Source of the DNA: Synechococcus sp. KORDI-49
GTDB taxonomy: Bacteria > Cyanobacteriota > Cyanobacteriia > PCC-6307 > Cyanobiaceae
Direction: 5' to 3'
DNA length: 64,000 nucleotides
Assembly (NCBI RefSeq): GCF_000737575.1
Contig: NZ_CP006270.1
Coordinates: 1,677,163 to 1,741,162, forward strand
In this document: positions 7,853-16,786 of the stretch, piece after piece
Layout: each line of letters opens with the position of its first letter
How positions within the stretch are numbered: position 1 is the first letter of the stretch
Position numbers and translations under genes: made by a program
Notes under the pieces: generated by a model
The model's database searches: none
Told to the model about the DNA's origin: nothing
What the model saw: only the letters and a program-made list of their open reading frames with translations

Positions 7853-9892
7853 ATGCCTGCCTTCGATCTCACGGCGCCTTACTCCCCCAAGGGGGATCAG
7901 CCGACGGCGATCCAGCAGCTGGTGAAAGGCGTCAACGGCGGCGAGCGTTATCAGACCCTGCTGGGAGCCACCGGCACGGGCAAGACCTTCACGATGGCGA
8001 ATGTGATCGCCAAGACCGGACGACCGGCGCTGGTGCTCGCTCACAACAAGACGCTGGCCGCGCAGCTGTGCAATGAGCTGCGGGAGTTCTTCCCCGAGAA
8101 CGCCGTCGAATACTTCATCTCGTACTACGACTACTACCAGCCGGAGGCCTACGTTCCGGTCAGCGACACCTACATCGCCAAGACCGCGTCGATCAACGAG
8201 GAGATCGACATGCTGCGTCACTCGGCGACCCGATCCCTGTTCGAACGCCGCGACGTGATCGTGGTGGCCTCGATCAGCTGCATCTACGGCCTGGGCATCC
8301 CCAGTGAATACCTCAAGGCCGCGGTGAAGTTCGAGGTGGGGGAAACGCTCAATGTGCGCCGTCAGCTGCGCGAGCTGGTGGACAACCAGTACAGCCGTAA
8401 CGATGTGGAGATCGCCCGGGGGCGTTTCCGGATCAAGGGGGACGTGTTGGAGATCGGCCCGGCCTACGAAGACCGGCTGGTGCGCATCGAGCTGTTCGGC
8501 GACGAGGTGGAGGCGATCCGCTACGTGGACCCCACCACCGGTGAGATCCTCCAGAGCATCGATGCGGTGAACATCTACCCCGCCAAGCACTTCGTGACGC
8601 CCAAGGATCGTCTCGAGTCGGCGATCGGCGCCATCCGCAGCGAACTGCGGGAGCGGCTGGAGGTGCTCAATGCCGAGGGCAAGCTGCTGGAGGCCCAGCG
8701 CCTGGAGCAGCGCACCAAGTACGACCTGGAGATGCTGGGGCAGGTGGGTTACTGCAACGGCGTGGAGAACTACGCCCGTCATCTGGCCGGCCGGGAGGAG
8801 GGTTCTCCGCCGGAGTGCCTGATCGATTACTTCCCCAAGGACTGGCTGCTGATCGTGGACGAGAGCCACGTCACCTGTTCGCAGCTGCAGGCGATGTACA
8901 ACGGCGATCAGGCCCGCAAGAAGGTGCTGATCGAGCACGGCTTCCGCCTCCCCAGCGCTGCCGACAACCGGCCGCTGAAGGGGGAGGAGTTCTGGGAGAA
9001 GGCCAGTCAGACCGTGTTTGTGAGTGCCACCCCGGGCAACTGGGAGCTGGAGGTGAGCGGTGAACAGGTGGCCCAGCAGGTGATCCGCCCCACCGGCGTG
9101 CTCGATCCGATCGTGGAGGTGCGGCCCACCACCGGTCAGGTGGATGACCTGCTGGGAGAGATCCGCGACCGGGCCGCGAAGCAGCAGCGGGTGCTGGTGA
9201 CGACCCTCACCAAGCGCATGGCGGAGGACCTCACCGACTACCTGGCGGAGAACGAGGTGCGCGTGCGCTACCTGCATTCGGAGATCCACTCGATCGAGCG
9301 GATCGAGATCATTCAGGACCTGCGCTTGGGTGAATACGACGTGCTGGTGGGCGTGAACCTGCTGCGGGAGGGGCTGGACCTGCCGGAGGTGAGCCTGGTG
9401 GCGATCCTCGATGCGGACAAGGAGGGCTTCCTGCGGGCGGAGCGTTCGCTGATCCAGACCATCGGCCGGGCGGCACGCCATGTGGAGGGTGTGGCCCTGC
9501 TCTACGCCGACAACCTCACCGATTCCATGGCCAAGGCGATTTCGGAGACCGAGCGCCGCCGGGCGATTCAGCAGGCCTACAACGAGAAGCACGGTGTGGT
9601 GCCCACCGCCGCCGGCAAGAAGGCCAGCAATTCGATTCTCAGTTTCCTGGAATTGAGCCGCAAGCTGAAGCAGGACGGCCCCGATGCCGATCTGGTGCAG
9701 GTGGCCGGCAAGGCCGCCAAGGCCCTGGAGGAGGACCCCGATGCCGGCATGGCCCTGGAGGCGCTGCCGGAGCTGATTGAACAGCTGGAAGGGAAGATGA
9801 AGGAGGCGGCCAAGAAGCTGGACTTCGAGGACGCCGCCAACCTGCGCGACCGCATCAAGCAGCTGCGTCAGAAGATGGCGGGCAAGGTCTGA
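7853..9892 (+). CDS. uvrB: Excinuclease ABC subunit B
   Basis: The damage-verification helicase of nucleotide excision repair. It binds UvrA, then UvrC, in the cytoplasm. The 679-residue product has the Walker A motif GATGTGKT near residue 40, the tyrosine-rich beta-hairpin [16 protein letters not shown] that probes DNA, a DESH-type helicase motif (VDESHVT), motif V/VI with [17 protein letters not shown] and QTIGRAARH, and the C-terminal UVR domain ([18 protein letters not shown]) that contacts UvrC. Length is normal. It converges with mutS with only four bases between the stops. Confidence 0.98.
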   Translation: MPAFDLTAPYSPKGDQPTAIQQLVKGVNGGERYQTLLGATGTGKTFTMANVIAKTGRPALVLAHNKTLAAQLCNELREFFPENAVEYFISYYDYYQPEAYVPVSDTYIAKTASINEEIDMLRHSATRSLFERRDVIVVASISCIYGLGIPSEYLKAAVKFEVGETLNVRRQLRELVDNQYSRNDVEIARGRFRIKGDVLEIGPAYEDRLVRIELFGDEVEAIRYVDPTTGEILQSIDAVNIYPAKHFVTPKDRLESAIGAIRSELRERLEVLNAEGKLLEAQRLEQRTKYDLEMLGQVGYCNGVENYARHLAGREEGSPPECLIDYFPKDWLLIVDESHVTCSQLQAMYNGDQARKKVLIEHGFRLPSAADNRPLKGEEFWEKASQTVFVSATPGNWELEVSGEQVAQQVIRPTGVLDPIVEVRPTTGQVDDLLGEIRDRAAKQQRVLVTTLTKRMAEDLTDYLAENEVRVRYLHSEIHSIERIEIIQDLRLGEYDVLVGVNLLREGLDLPEVSLVAILDADKEGFLRAERSLIQTIGRAARHVEGVALLYADNLTDSMAKAISETERRRAIQQAYNEKHGVVPTAAGKKASNSILSFLELSRKLKQDGPDADLVQVAGKAAKALEEDPDAGMALEALPELIEQLEGKMKEAAKKLDFEDAANLRDRIKQLRQKMAGKV

Positions 9893-9896
9893 AGCG

Positions 9897-12620
9897 TCAG
9901 GCGGCCACAGGCAGGTTGTCCTGATCGAGACGATCGAGAACCTGCCGGGCCCGCAGCACCACGCTGGGGGGCACACCGGCGAGTCGGGCTGCCTCGATGC
10001 CGTAGCTGCGGCTGGCGCCACCGGCACTCACTTTGTGCAGGAACACCAGGTCATCGCCGGTCTCCTCCACCAGCACCTGGAAATTCACCACGTTGCTCCG
10101 TTCCCGTGAGAGGGCGTTGAGCTCGTGATAGTGGGTGGCGAACACGGTGCGGGCCTGCAGATCGCCCGCCAGGTGCTCGCTCACGGCCCAGGCGATCGAG
10201 AGACCATCAAAGGTGGCGGTGCCGCGGCCGATCTCATCGAGCAGCACCAGGGAGCGGTCTGTGGCGTGGTGAAGGATGTTGGCGGTCTCCGCCATCTCCA
10301 CCATGAAGGTGGACTGGCCGGCCGCCAGATCATCCACGGCGCCGACGCGGGTGAAGATGCGATCCGCCAGGCCGATGCGCGCCGACCGCGCCGGCACCCA
10401 GCTGCCCACCTGGGCCAGCAGCTGGATCAGCCCGAGCTGCCGCAGATAGCAGCTTTTGCCGCTGGCATTGGGGCCGGTGAGCACCACCAGGTCCTGGCCA
10501 TCCCCGAGGGTCACGTCGTTGGGGGTGAAGGCTCGCTCCACCAGCAGCTGCTCCACCACGGGATGGCGCGATTCCTCCAGTTTCAGCACCCGGTCGTCGC
10601 TGATCTGCGGGCAGCAGTAACCGCTGGTGGCGGCCACCTCCGCCAGGCCGCAGAGGGCGTCGAGGGCCGCCACGGCCCGGGCGGCGCGACGGATGGCTTC
10701 CGCTTCCGCCCCCACCTGCAGCCGCAGCTGACAGAACAGGTCGTATTCGCGTTGGCAGGCGCGGGCCCTCAGCTGGAAGATGCGCCCCTCCCGCTCCTTC
10801 AGGTCTGGCGTGATGAAGCGTTCCTCGTTGGCCAGGGTCTGGCGGCGGATCCAGTGGTCCGGCACGGCGGTGGCCTTGGCTTTGCTCACCGCCAGGAAGT
10901 AGCCGAAGGTGCGGTGGTATTGGAGCCTGAGGTTGTTGTTGCCGCTGAGGCGGCGTTCCTGCTGCTCCTGCTGCGCCAGCCAGGCGTCCTGGTCGTCGAG
11001 CTGATTGCGCAAGCCGTCCAGCAGCGGGTCGACTCCGTCGTGGATCAGGCCTCCATCGTTGAGGGAGAGAGGAGGTGTCTCGAGCAGTTGTTCCCGGATG
11101 CTGCTGGCCAATGCCGAGAGCGCCGGATCCAGGGCCTGCAGCAGCGCGATGCCGTCGGGCAGCGGAGCGGCATCGCTCTCCAGCAACGTCGCCAGCCGCG
11201 GCAGGCGTTCGAGGCCATCGGCGATCGCCACCAGATCACGGGCACCGGCATGGCCTGCGCCGGCGCGTCCCGCCAGCCGTTCGAGATCGCCCATCGGTCG
11301 CAGCAACCGGCGGATCGCCTGCCGCTGACGGCGTTGCTCCACCAGCCGGCCGATCAGTTGCTGGCGGGCTTCGATGGCAGCCCGCTGCATCAGGGGTGCC
11401 TCGATCCAGCGCCGCAGGCTGCGGCCTCCCATGGCGGTGAGGCTGCGGTCCACCGCCCAGAGCAGGGAGCCCTGGAACTGGCCGTCCCGCTGGGTGGCCG
11501 TGAGTTCCAGGTTGCGGCGGGTCTGAGCATCCAGCACCAGGGCGTCGCCGCTGTGCACGATGTGAGGCCGCTCCAGCGGCACCCGGCTGGCTTCCTCGAG
11601 GGGCTGGGTGTCGCGCAGATAGGCCAGCAGGCCGCCGGTGGCCCGCAGCGCCAGGGGAAGCTCCTGCAGGCCCAGACCGTCGATGGTGGCCAGCTGGTAG
11701 TGCTGCAGCAGTGCCTGCTCGGCTTCCGGCCGGCTGAAGGGCGTGCTGGGCATCGGGGTGAGCTGCAGCCGATCGGGGCACCAGGCCGGTCGCTCGCCGG
11801 GTTCGCTCCAGAGCAGTTCGGAGGCCTCCAGCCGGCTCAGTTCCTGATGCAGGCTGTCGCTGCCGTGGCGCTGCATCAGCTGCACCTCGCCGGTGCTCAC
11901 ATCGGCGCTCACCAGCCCCCATCGGAACGGCGTCTGCCGGGTGGCCGGCTCCACCACCACGGCCGCCAGCCAGTTGTTGCGGCGGGCACTGAGCAGCCCC
12001 TCCTCCAGCACGGTGCCGGGGGTGAGCACCCGGGTGATGTCCCGTTTCAGCAGGGCTCCCTTGGCCGGGGTGGTCTCCAGCTGATCGCAGAGGGCCACGC
12101 AGCAGCCGCGGCGAATCAGTTCGGCGCAGTAGCGCTCGGCGGCGTGATGAGGAATGCCCGCCATCGGCACACGGCCGATGGCTTTGCCCCCCTCCTTGCC
12201 GGTGAGCGTGAGTTCCAGCAGGCGGGAGAGCTGGATCGCATCCTCGAAGAAGCACTCGAAGAAGTCCCCGAGGCGATAAAGCAGCACCCGCTCGGGGTGG
12301 GCCGCCTTCAGCTCCACGTAATGGCGCAGCATCGGCGTCAGCTGCTGCGGATCCACCTGGCTGTGGTGGGCCCAGGCGGGCAGGTCGTCGTCGTCTTCTT
12401 CGTTCTCGTCCGGCGTGCCAGCGGTGTCCGGGCTGGGGGCGCTCGGCTCCGGCTGCCGGCGGCTGCGGGGTCTGGCGGCGGCATCGGCCCCGAGGGCCGC
12501 GTCGCTGAGGTCGCCGGCGGCGTCAGAGGCTGGCTCCGCTGCGGCCTGAGCCGGTTCCGGTTCGCCGAACAGGCTGCCCTGCAGGGCCAGTTCCGGCTGG
12601 GGATCAGCGGATCTCGGCAC
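9897..12620 (-). CDS. mutS: DNA mismatch repair ATPase MutS
   Basis: Recognises mismatches and starts repair. The 907-residue protein begins with a ~100-residue disordered, acidic and Ala/Pro-rich extension ([17 protein letters not shown]) before the mismatch-binding domain ([33 protein letters not shown]; the Phe-x-Glu-type mismatch wedge is here FFECFFEDA). The ATPase has Walker A GPNASGKS at ~715, Walker B with [20 protein letters not shown], and the conserved ATHYHEL. The Walker A reads GPNASGKS rather than the enterobacterial GPNMGGKS, as I recall for other cyanobacterial MutS. The long N-terminal tail is typical of the marine group. It is divergent from psbZ. Confidence 0.97.
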   Translation of the reverse strand: MPRSADPQPELALQGSLFGEPEPAQAAAEPASDAAGDLSDAALGADAAARPRSRRQPEPSAPSPDTAGTPDENEEDDDDLPAWAHHSQVDPQQLTPMLRHYVELKAAHPERVLLYRLGDFFECFFEDAIQLSRLLELTLTGKEGGKAIGRVPMAGIPHHAAERYCAELIRRGCCVALCDQLETTPAKGALLKRDITRVLTPGTVLEEGLLSARRNNWLAAVVVEPATRQTPFRWGLVSADVSTGEVQLMQRHGSDSLHQELSRLEASELLWSEPGERPAWCPDRLQLTPMPSTPFSRPEAEQALLQHYQLATIDGLGLQELPLALRATGGLLAYLRDTQPLEEASRVPLERPHIVHSGDALVLDAQTRRNLELTATQRDGQFQGSLLWAVDRSLTAMGGRSLRRWIEAPLMQRAAIEARQQLIGRLVEQRRQRQAIRRLLRPMGDLERLAGRAGAGHAGARDLVAIADGLERLPRLATLLESDAAPLPDGIALLQALDPALSALASSIREQLLETPPLSLNDGGLIHDGVDPLLDGLRNQLDDQDAWLAQQEQQERRLSGNNNLRLQYHRTFGYFLAVSKAKATAVPDHWIRRQTLANEERFITPDLKEREGRIFQLRARACQREYDLFCQLRLQVGAEAEAIRRAARAVAALDALCGLAEVAATSGYCCPQISDDRVLKLEESRHPVVEQLLVERAFTPNDVTLGDGQDLVVLTGPNASGKSCYLRQLGLIQLLAQVGSWVPARSARIGLADRIFTRVGAVDDLAAGQSTFMVEMAETANILHHATDRSLVLLDEIGRGTATFDGLSIAWAVSEHLAGDLQARTVFATHYHELNALSRERSNVVNFQVLVEETGDDLVFLHKVSAGGASRSYGIEAARLAGVPPSVVLRARQVLDRLDQDNLPVAA

Positions 12621-12704
12621 GGTTGCTCGGACGCAGGCCCGATCGTAGGGGCGTCGGCTTGTGAAGACTGCCGAAACCGCTCTCAGGCCGCGGGTCCGTC
12701 ATGT

Positions 12705-12710
12705 GAGAAT
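12705..12710 (+). promoter_or_regulatory. Candidate extended -10 element of psbZ-ribH
   Basis: TGTGAGAAT contains GAGAAT, a 4/6 match to TATAAT with an upstream TG, 21 bases before the psbZ ATG. It lies in the 111 bp gap shared with divergent mutS. No clear -35 box is seen. Confidence 0.3.
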
Positions 12711-12731
12711 CGCCCCACGACCGGTTCACCC

Positions 12732-12920
12732 ATGCAGTACCTCAACACCCTCACCGTGTTTGCCCTCGTGGTGGCGTCCTTCGCTCTAATCGTTGCGGTG
12801 CCGGTGCTGTATGCCTCCAGTGAGGACAGCGGCCGTTCCAATCGGCTGATCCTTCTGGGCAGTGCCGTGTGGGTGGCCCTCGTTCTGCTCAACTGGGGAG
12901 TGAGCTTCTTCGTCGTCTGA
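12732..12920 (+). CDS. psbZ: Photosystem II protein PsbZ
   Basis: A 62-residue thylakoid protein with two transmembrane helices (residues ~3-25 and ~40-60) that sits at the edge of the photosystem II core near CP43. The sequence [20 protein letters not shown], the connecting loop [15 protein letters not shown] and the end NWGVSFFVV are characteristic of PsbZ (Ycf9). The ATG at 12732 gives the exact family length. The longer frame upstream is antisense to mutS. The stop is 7 bp before ribH, so the two are probably on one transcript. Confidence 0.96.
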   Translation: MQYLNTLTVFALVVASFALIVAVPVLYASSEDSGRSNRLILLGSAVWVALVLLNWGVSFFVV

Positions 12921-12927
12921 GGACCGT

Positions 12928-13413
12928 ATGGCCACCTTCGAGGGACGTTTCACCGATGCGTCGGGACTGCGCATCGCCGTCGTGGTGGCCCGTTTCAATG
13001 ATCTGGTCACTGGCAAGCTGCTGAGTGGCTGCCTGGATTGCCTGGCCCGTCATGGCGTGGATACGTCGGCGACGAGCTCCCAGCTGGATGTGGCCTGGGT
13101 GCCCGGATCCTTCGAGCTGCCTGTTGTCTCTCAGCAGCTGGCCCGCAGCGGCCGTTACCAGGTGCTGATCACCCTCGGAGCGGTGATTCGCGGCGATACC
13201 CCCCACTTCGATGTGGTGGTGGCGGAATCGAGCAAGGGCATCGCCGCTGTGGCGCGCGACACCGGGGTGCCGGTGATCTTCGGGGTGCTCACCACCGACA
13301 CGATGCAGCAGGCCCTGGAGCGGGCGGGCATCAAGAGCAACCTGGGCTGGTCCTACGGCCTGCAGGCGCTGGAGATGGGATCCCTGATGGCGTCGCTGTC
13401 TGCGGCTGATTGA
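12928..13413 (+). CDS. ribH: 6,7-dimethyl-8-ribityllumazine synthase
   Basis: Condenses ribityl-diaminouracil with 3,4-dihydroxybutanone phosphate in the penultimate step of riboflavin synthesis, usually as a 60-mer or pentamer. The 161-residue protein shows the family motifs [29 protein letters not shown] and the catalytic-loop segment [15 protein letters not shown], followed by [20 protein letters not shown]. Length is normal. It follows psbZ by 7 bp, which suggests that a photosystem gene and a flavin gene share expression. Confidence 0.97.
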   Translation: MATFEGRFTDASGLRIAVVVARFNDLVTGKLLSGCLDCLARHGVDTSATSSQLDVAWVPGSFELPVVSQQLARSGRYQVLITLGAVIRGDTPHFDVVVAESSKGIAAVARDTGVPVIFGVLTTDTMQQALERAGIKSNLGWSYGLQALEMGSLMASLSAAD

Positions 13414-13477
13414 CCAGCGGCCCCGCCGTGGTGCATGATCTTCTGGTCGCAGGGAACACACCCCGCACAGGCGACCT

Positions 13478-13549
13478 GCGGATGTAGCTCAGTGGTAGAG
13501 CATCTCCTTGCCAAGGAGAGGGTCGAGAGTTCGAATCTCTTCATCCGCT
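13478..13549 (+). tRNA. tRNA-Gly (anticodon GCC)
   Basis: Cloverleaf visible by eye: acceptor arms GCGGATG (13478-13484) and CATCCGC (13542-13548), D-arm GCTCAGTGGTAGAGC, anticodon stem CTCCT/AGGAG around loop TTGCCAA (anticodon GCC), and T-arm GAGAGTTCGAATCTC. No CCA is encoded. The 3' acceptor strand is overlapped by the stop codon of the convergent acetyltransferase gene. It marks the left edge of the accessory region. Confidence 0.97.
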
Positions 13550-14008
13550 TGTTTGACGCCGCCGGATCAGCAGCTGCTGAGGCTCGGCATTGCTGAACCC
13601 CAGCTGCTGGTAGAAACCGGCGCTGTTGGTGGTCATCAGGTAGATGCGCTCCACCTCCTGCAGGTCTGGTGCTTCCAGCAGCGCTTCCACCACGCGGCGC
13701 CCGAGGCCGCGGCCCTGAAGATCTCCGGCCACCACGATGTCCCAGAGCACGGCGCGGTAGCGCCCGTCGCTGGCGGCCCGCCCGAAGCCCACCAGCCGCT
13801 TGCCGCGCCAGAGGCTCACCACCACCGGACTGCCGGCCAGCATCCGGCGCAGATCGCCGCTGGAGCGCTGACGGGCCCAGAAGGCGTGCTTATTGAACAG
13901 GCGCTGCAGTTTCAGCAGCCCCCGGCTCGGCCGCAGGCCCGGACCCAGGCCCAGCCAGCGCAGGCCGGGGGCACCGGGGGCATGACGGACCAGGCGGAAG
14001 CGTGTCAT
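13541..14008 (-). CDS. GNAT-family N-acetyltransferase
   Basis: A 155-residue acetyl-CoA-dependent acetyltransferase of unknown substrate. The CoA pyrophosphate loop LQGRGLGRRVVEALL lies at about residues 94-108, preceded by the typical beta4 strand VLWDIVV and followed by YLMTTNSAGFYQQLGF. The start at 14008 (MTRFRLVRHAPG) fits the domain; an earlier in-frame ATG would run into the divergent HlyD gene. The TGA stop lies inside the acceptor stem of tRNA-Gly on the other strand, a 9 bp overlap. Confidence 0.85.
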   Translation of the reverse strand: MTRFRLVRHAPGAPGLRWLGLGPGLRPSRGLLKLQRLFNKHAFWARQRSSGDLRRMLAGSPVVVSLWRGKRLVGFGRAASDGRYRAVLWDIVVAGDLQGRGLGRRVVEALLEAPDLQEVERIYLMTTNSAGFYQQLGFSNAEPQQLLIRRRQTSG

Positions 14009-14033
14009 CCGTCCATCTTTCCAGCGCGCCGGA

Positions 14034-15281
14034 ATGGGCGTCCTAAGGTCGCTGGCGCGCATCCTTTCCCTGGCTCTGGCTGATAAATCCCGCAACGGCT
14101 CCGGCTCCAGCGAGCTGGCCACCACCCAGCCGGCGGATCTCACCCTGAAGCAGCAGGCCGGGGACGCGGCCAACCGCTGGCTGGCCCGCAACCGCTCGTT
14201 GGTGCTGCGTCAGACTCCGGTCTGGGCCCAGGGTTTTGCGGCCCTGATGGTGGGTCTGGGCACGGTGGTGGTGATCGGCAGCGTCGTCTTCCGCATCGAT
14301 GAAGTCGTGTCGGTGCAGGGGCAGCTGAAATCGATCGGCGGCACCGTCGAGGTGAAGACACCCGCCGGTGGCCGGGTTGCTGAGGTGCTGTTCAAAGACG
14401 GAGACCTGGTCAGCAAGGGGCAGTTGCTGCTGCGTTTCGACACCCGTCAGGCCGCGGATCAGAAAGCCACCCTCACCCGCCTGATCGCTCTGGAAGAGCA
14501 GGAGCTCACCAGCCGGTTGAACACGCTGGCGGGTCAGCTGACCATGCTCGACGGGCGTGAAGCGGTGCTTCAGAAGAAACTGGACACCAAGATCACGATC
14601 ACCGATGAGCTCTCCAAGCTGGCCGAACAGGGTGGCTATCAGCGTCTGACGCTGCTGGAGCAGATGGACCAGCTCTACGAGCTGCGGCGTCAGCTCACGG
14701 AAGTGAACGAGCAGAAGGGCCAGATCAGCCTCGAGGCCGATCAGATGAAGCTTGAGAGCCGCAAAAGTATCGATCAGATGCGCAACAGCCTTCGCCAGGC
14801 GGAGCTGCAACTGCAGTACCAGACGGTGTTTGCCCCGGCAGCCGGCGTGGTGTTCGATCCCAAGGCCCGGGCTGAGGGGGTGATTGCCCCTGGGGAGCGC
14901 ATCCTTTCGATCGTTCCGCAGCAGGGTCTGTATGCCGAGGTGTTTGTGCCGAACAAGGACATCGGCTTTGTGAAGACGGGCCAGAAAGCCAAGGTGCGTG
15001 TGGATGCCTTCCCCTTCAGCCGCTACGGCGAACTGGATGGGGAAGTGAGCCAGATCGCCGCTGATGCCCTGCCGCCGGACGACAAACTCGGCTTCTACCG
15101 CTTCCCGGTGAAGCTGCGGCTCAACCGGTCCTTCCTGGAGAGCAAGGAGACGACGATCCCCTTGCAGGCGGGCATGGCGATCACCAGTAACCTGAAGCTG
15201 CGGGAGAAGCGGGTGATCAGTCTGATCAGCGATCTGCTGGTGGATCAGACCGACAGCGTCCGCAGCATCCGCCAGCAGTAG
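14034..15281 (+). CDS. HlyD-family membrane fusion protein of a type I secretion system
   Basis: The periplasmic adaptor that joins an inner-membrane ABC exporter to an outer-membrane TolC-type channel. The 415-residue protein has a ~65-residue cytoplasmic segment, one transmembrane helix (~66-87, ALMVGLGTVVVIGSVVF), a lipoyl half-motif (KTPAGGRVAEVLFKDGDLV), a long coiled coil (~140-265, rich in Leu/Glu/Gln) and a second lipoyl half plus beta-barrel (FAPAAGVVFDPKARAEGV, IVPQQGLYAEVFVPNKDIGF). Length and order match HlyD/LapC-like adaptors. The ABC exporter gene is 1.5 kb downstream on the same strand, and a likely cargo gene lies beyond it. No TolC gene is in the window. Confidence 0.93.
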   Translation: MGVLRSLARILSLALADKSRNGSGSSELATTQPADLTLKQQAGDAANRWLARNRSLVLRQTPVWAQGFAALMVGLGTVVVIGSVVFRIDEVVSVQGQLKSIGGTVEVKTPAGGRVAEVLFKDGDLVSKGQLLLRFDTRQAADQKATLTRLIALEEQELTSRLNTLAGQLTMLDGREAVLQKKLDTKITITDELSKLAEQGGYQRLTLLEQMDQLYELRRQLTEVNEQKGQISLEADQMKLESRKSIDQMRNSLRQAELQLQYQTVFAPAAGVVFDPKARAEGVIAPGERILSIVPQQGLYAEVFVPNKDIGFVKTGQKAKVRVDAFPFSRYGELDGEVSQIAADALPPDDKLGFYRFPVKLRLNRSFLESKETTIPLQAGMAITSNLKLREKRVISLISDLLVDQTDSVRSIRQQ

Positions 15282-15284
15282 CTC

Positions 15285-15950
15285 TCAACCGCGCTCAACC
15301 AACCCCTCCAGCACTCCCCCGAGTGATTGCAGGTTGTAGATCTTCAGTTTGTTGAGGAAGCCGTACATCAACGGCAGCACCTGCGGGGAGTGGGCGGCGC
15401 CCACCACCAGCTTCTGGGCCGGCCCCGCTTTGTGCAGGATCGGGAAGGTGGCCAGGCACGGGAACAGCTGGGCCAGGCGCGTGGTCCACCACTCCGGTGG
15501 TGCCAGCAGGATGTGGGCATTGCGGCCATCCGCCAGCGTTTTCACCGCGGGCTGCAGATCGATCACCAGATAGCAGAAACGGCGGGTGAGGCCGTGAATC
15601 TCCCGCAGCACGGCATCGATGCTGTCCATCTCGATGTGTTCCAGCACATCCAGGCACGTCAGCACATCCACCGGTGTGGCCGGCAGCTGGGCGTACTGCT
15701 CCACCGCGGGGTCATACCCCTTCACGCTGATGGATGGCGGCAACTCCCGGCGCAGCCGTTCGACCAGCATTCCTTTGCCAGTGCCGTAGTCGAGCACCGA
15801 ATCGCAGACCCCGAGCTCATGCATGCGCACCAGAGCGGTGGGCAGATGGGTGGCGAAGCCGCTGGCATCGGCCCGGTTGCCGTATTTCTCGTCCTGAGCA
15901 TGCAGGGTCTGGTTCAGCTGGCGCTGGTGGTCGCTGATCAGCTCTGCCAT
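15285..15950 (-). CDS. Class I SAM-dependent methyltransferase
   Basis: A 221-residue Rossmann-fold methyltransferase of unknown substrate. SAM-binding motif I is SVLDYGTGKGMLVERL, followed by ISVKGYDPAV and the motif-IV-like VLTCLDVLEHIE with FCYLVIDLQPAVKTLADG after it. The start at 15950 (MAELISDHQ) is favoured because the earlier ATG at 16013 would overlap the divergent PpiC start. It is inserted antisense between the adaptor and the rest of the export operon and ends 3 bp from the HlyD stop. Methylation of a glycan or lipid is possible but only inferred from the neighbours. Confidence 0.85.
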   Translation of the reverse strand: MAELISDHQRQLNQTLHAQDEKYGNRADASGFATHLPTALVRMHELGVCDSVLDYGTGKGMLVERLRRELPPSISVKGYDPAVEQYAQLPATPVDVLTCLDVLEHIEMDSIDAVLREIHGLTRRFCYLVIDLQPAVKTLADGRNAHILLAPPEWWTTRLAQLFPCLATFPILHKAGPAQKLVVGAAHSPQVLPLMYGFLNKLKIYNLQSLGGVLEGLVERG

Positions 15951-15999
15951 GACCTGTTGACCCCTTGTCGTCTGCCGATGAGGTGCGATCCTCTCACCC

Positions 16000-16782
16000 A
16001 TGGCTGATTCCACCCCATCCCTGCTGGATCCGCGTCCGGATCAGTGGTTGCTGCCGGAGCGTCTGCAACGGCTTCAGGATGATCTCGGAGGGTCCGCCCC
16101 CTTTCTGGCGCTGAGTGGTCAGTTATCGCCAACCCTCGACTACTGGCTGCGCAAGGAAACCGCTCTGGAACTGATGGCCGAGCCTGGGGCCTGGGTGGAT
16201 TGCGAGCAGGAGCTGGATGCGCTCGAAGCGGCCTGGCGGGAGAAGATCGATCCGGCGGAGCGCGGTCTCAGCGATGCCCAGCTACGACTGAAGCTTGCCG
16301 TGGCACCGGGTTGCCAGCGTTGGGTTGAATGGCAGTGGGGCCGGCGTCTGGAAACGTTGTTCCTCGAGCGCAAGCAACAGCTGGATCAGGCCAGCTGCCG
16401 GCTGCTGCGTCTCAGCAGCAAACCGCTGGCCATGGAGCTGTATCACCAGGTGCGGGCTGGAGAGGCCAGCTTTGAGCATGTGGCGGCTGAGCATGGGGAG
16501 GGGCCGGAGCGGCTGCAGGGCGGCTTGCTGAAGCTGCAGCCGCTCGGGCGGATGCCGGCGGGGTTGGGGCCGCTGCTCGAGAAGCTGACGCCTGGGGAGC
16601 TCACGATGCCGTTGCGATTGGGAGACCAGGTGGCCCTGGTGCAGTTGGTGGAGTTCCGCGCCGCCTGTTTCGATGCAGCCACCCGCACGCAGCTGCTGCA
16701 GCAGGAGCTGCAGCAGTGGCTCAAGCAGATGCTTCCCGTTGTGCAGGCTCACTTAATCTCCATCGATCGTCTCGCCTCCTGA
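16000..16782 (+). CDS. PpiC/parvulin-type peptidyl-prolyl isomerase-like protein of the export operon
   Basis: A 260-residue protein with a parvulin-like domain at about residues 125-225 (AMELYHQVRAGEASFEHVA, GPERLQGGLLKLQPLGRMPA, LTPGELTMPLRLGDQVALVQ) behind a helical N-terminal half. No signal peptide is present, so unlike SurA or PrsA it should act in the cytoplasm, perhaps keeping the exported protein unfolded or delivering it. The stop is 4 bp before the TTG start of the ABC exporter, so the two are almost certainly one operon. Such isomerase genes are often found next to cyanobacterial type I exporters; the cargo-chaperone role is inferred. Confidence 0.82.
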   Translation: MADSTPSLLDPRPDQWLLPERLQRLQDDLGGSAPFLALSGQLSPTLDYWLRKETALELMAEPGAWVDCEQELDALEAAWREKIDPAERGLSDAQLRLKLAVAPGCQRWVEWQWGRRLETLFLERKQQLDQASCRLLRLSSKPLAMELYHQVRAGEASFEHVAAEHGEGPERLQGGLLKLQPLGRMPAGLGPLLEKLTPGELTMPLRLGDQVALVQLVEFRAACFDAATRTQLLQQELQQWLKQMLPVVQAHLISIDRLAS

Positions 16783-16786
16783 ACCG

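Noticed and set aside
6566-10027. Very long minus-strand open frame (1153 codons) across the Ycf23-like gene, the small membrane gene and uvrB
   Set aside because: It is antisense to three clearly recognised genes and its translation is His/Leu/Gln-rich with no family resemblance; high-GC genomes produce such shadow frames.
10125-12920. Plus-strand 931-codon open frame that ends in psbZ
   Set aside because: Only the last 62 codons (psbZ) are real; the rest is antisense to mutS.
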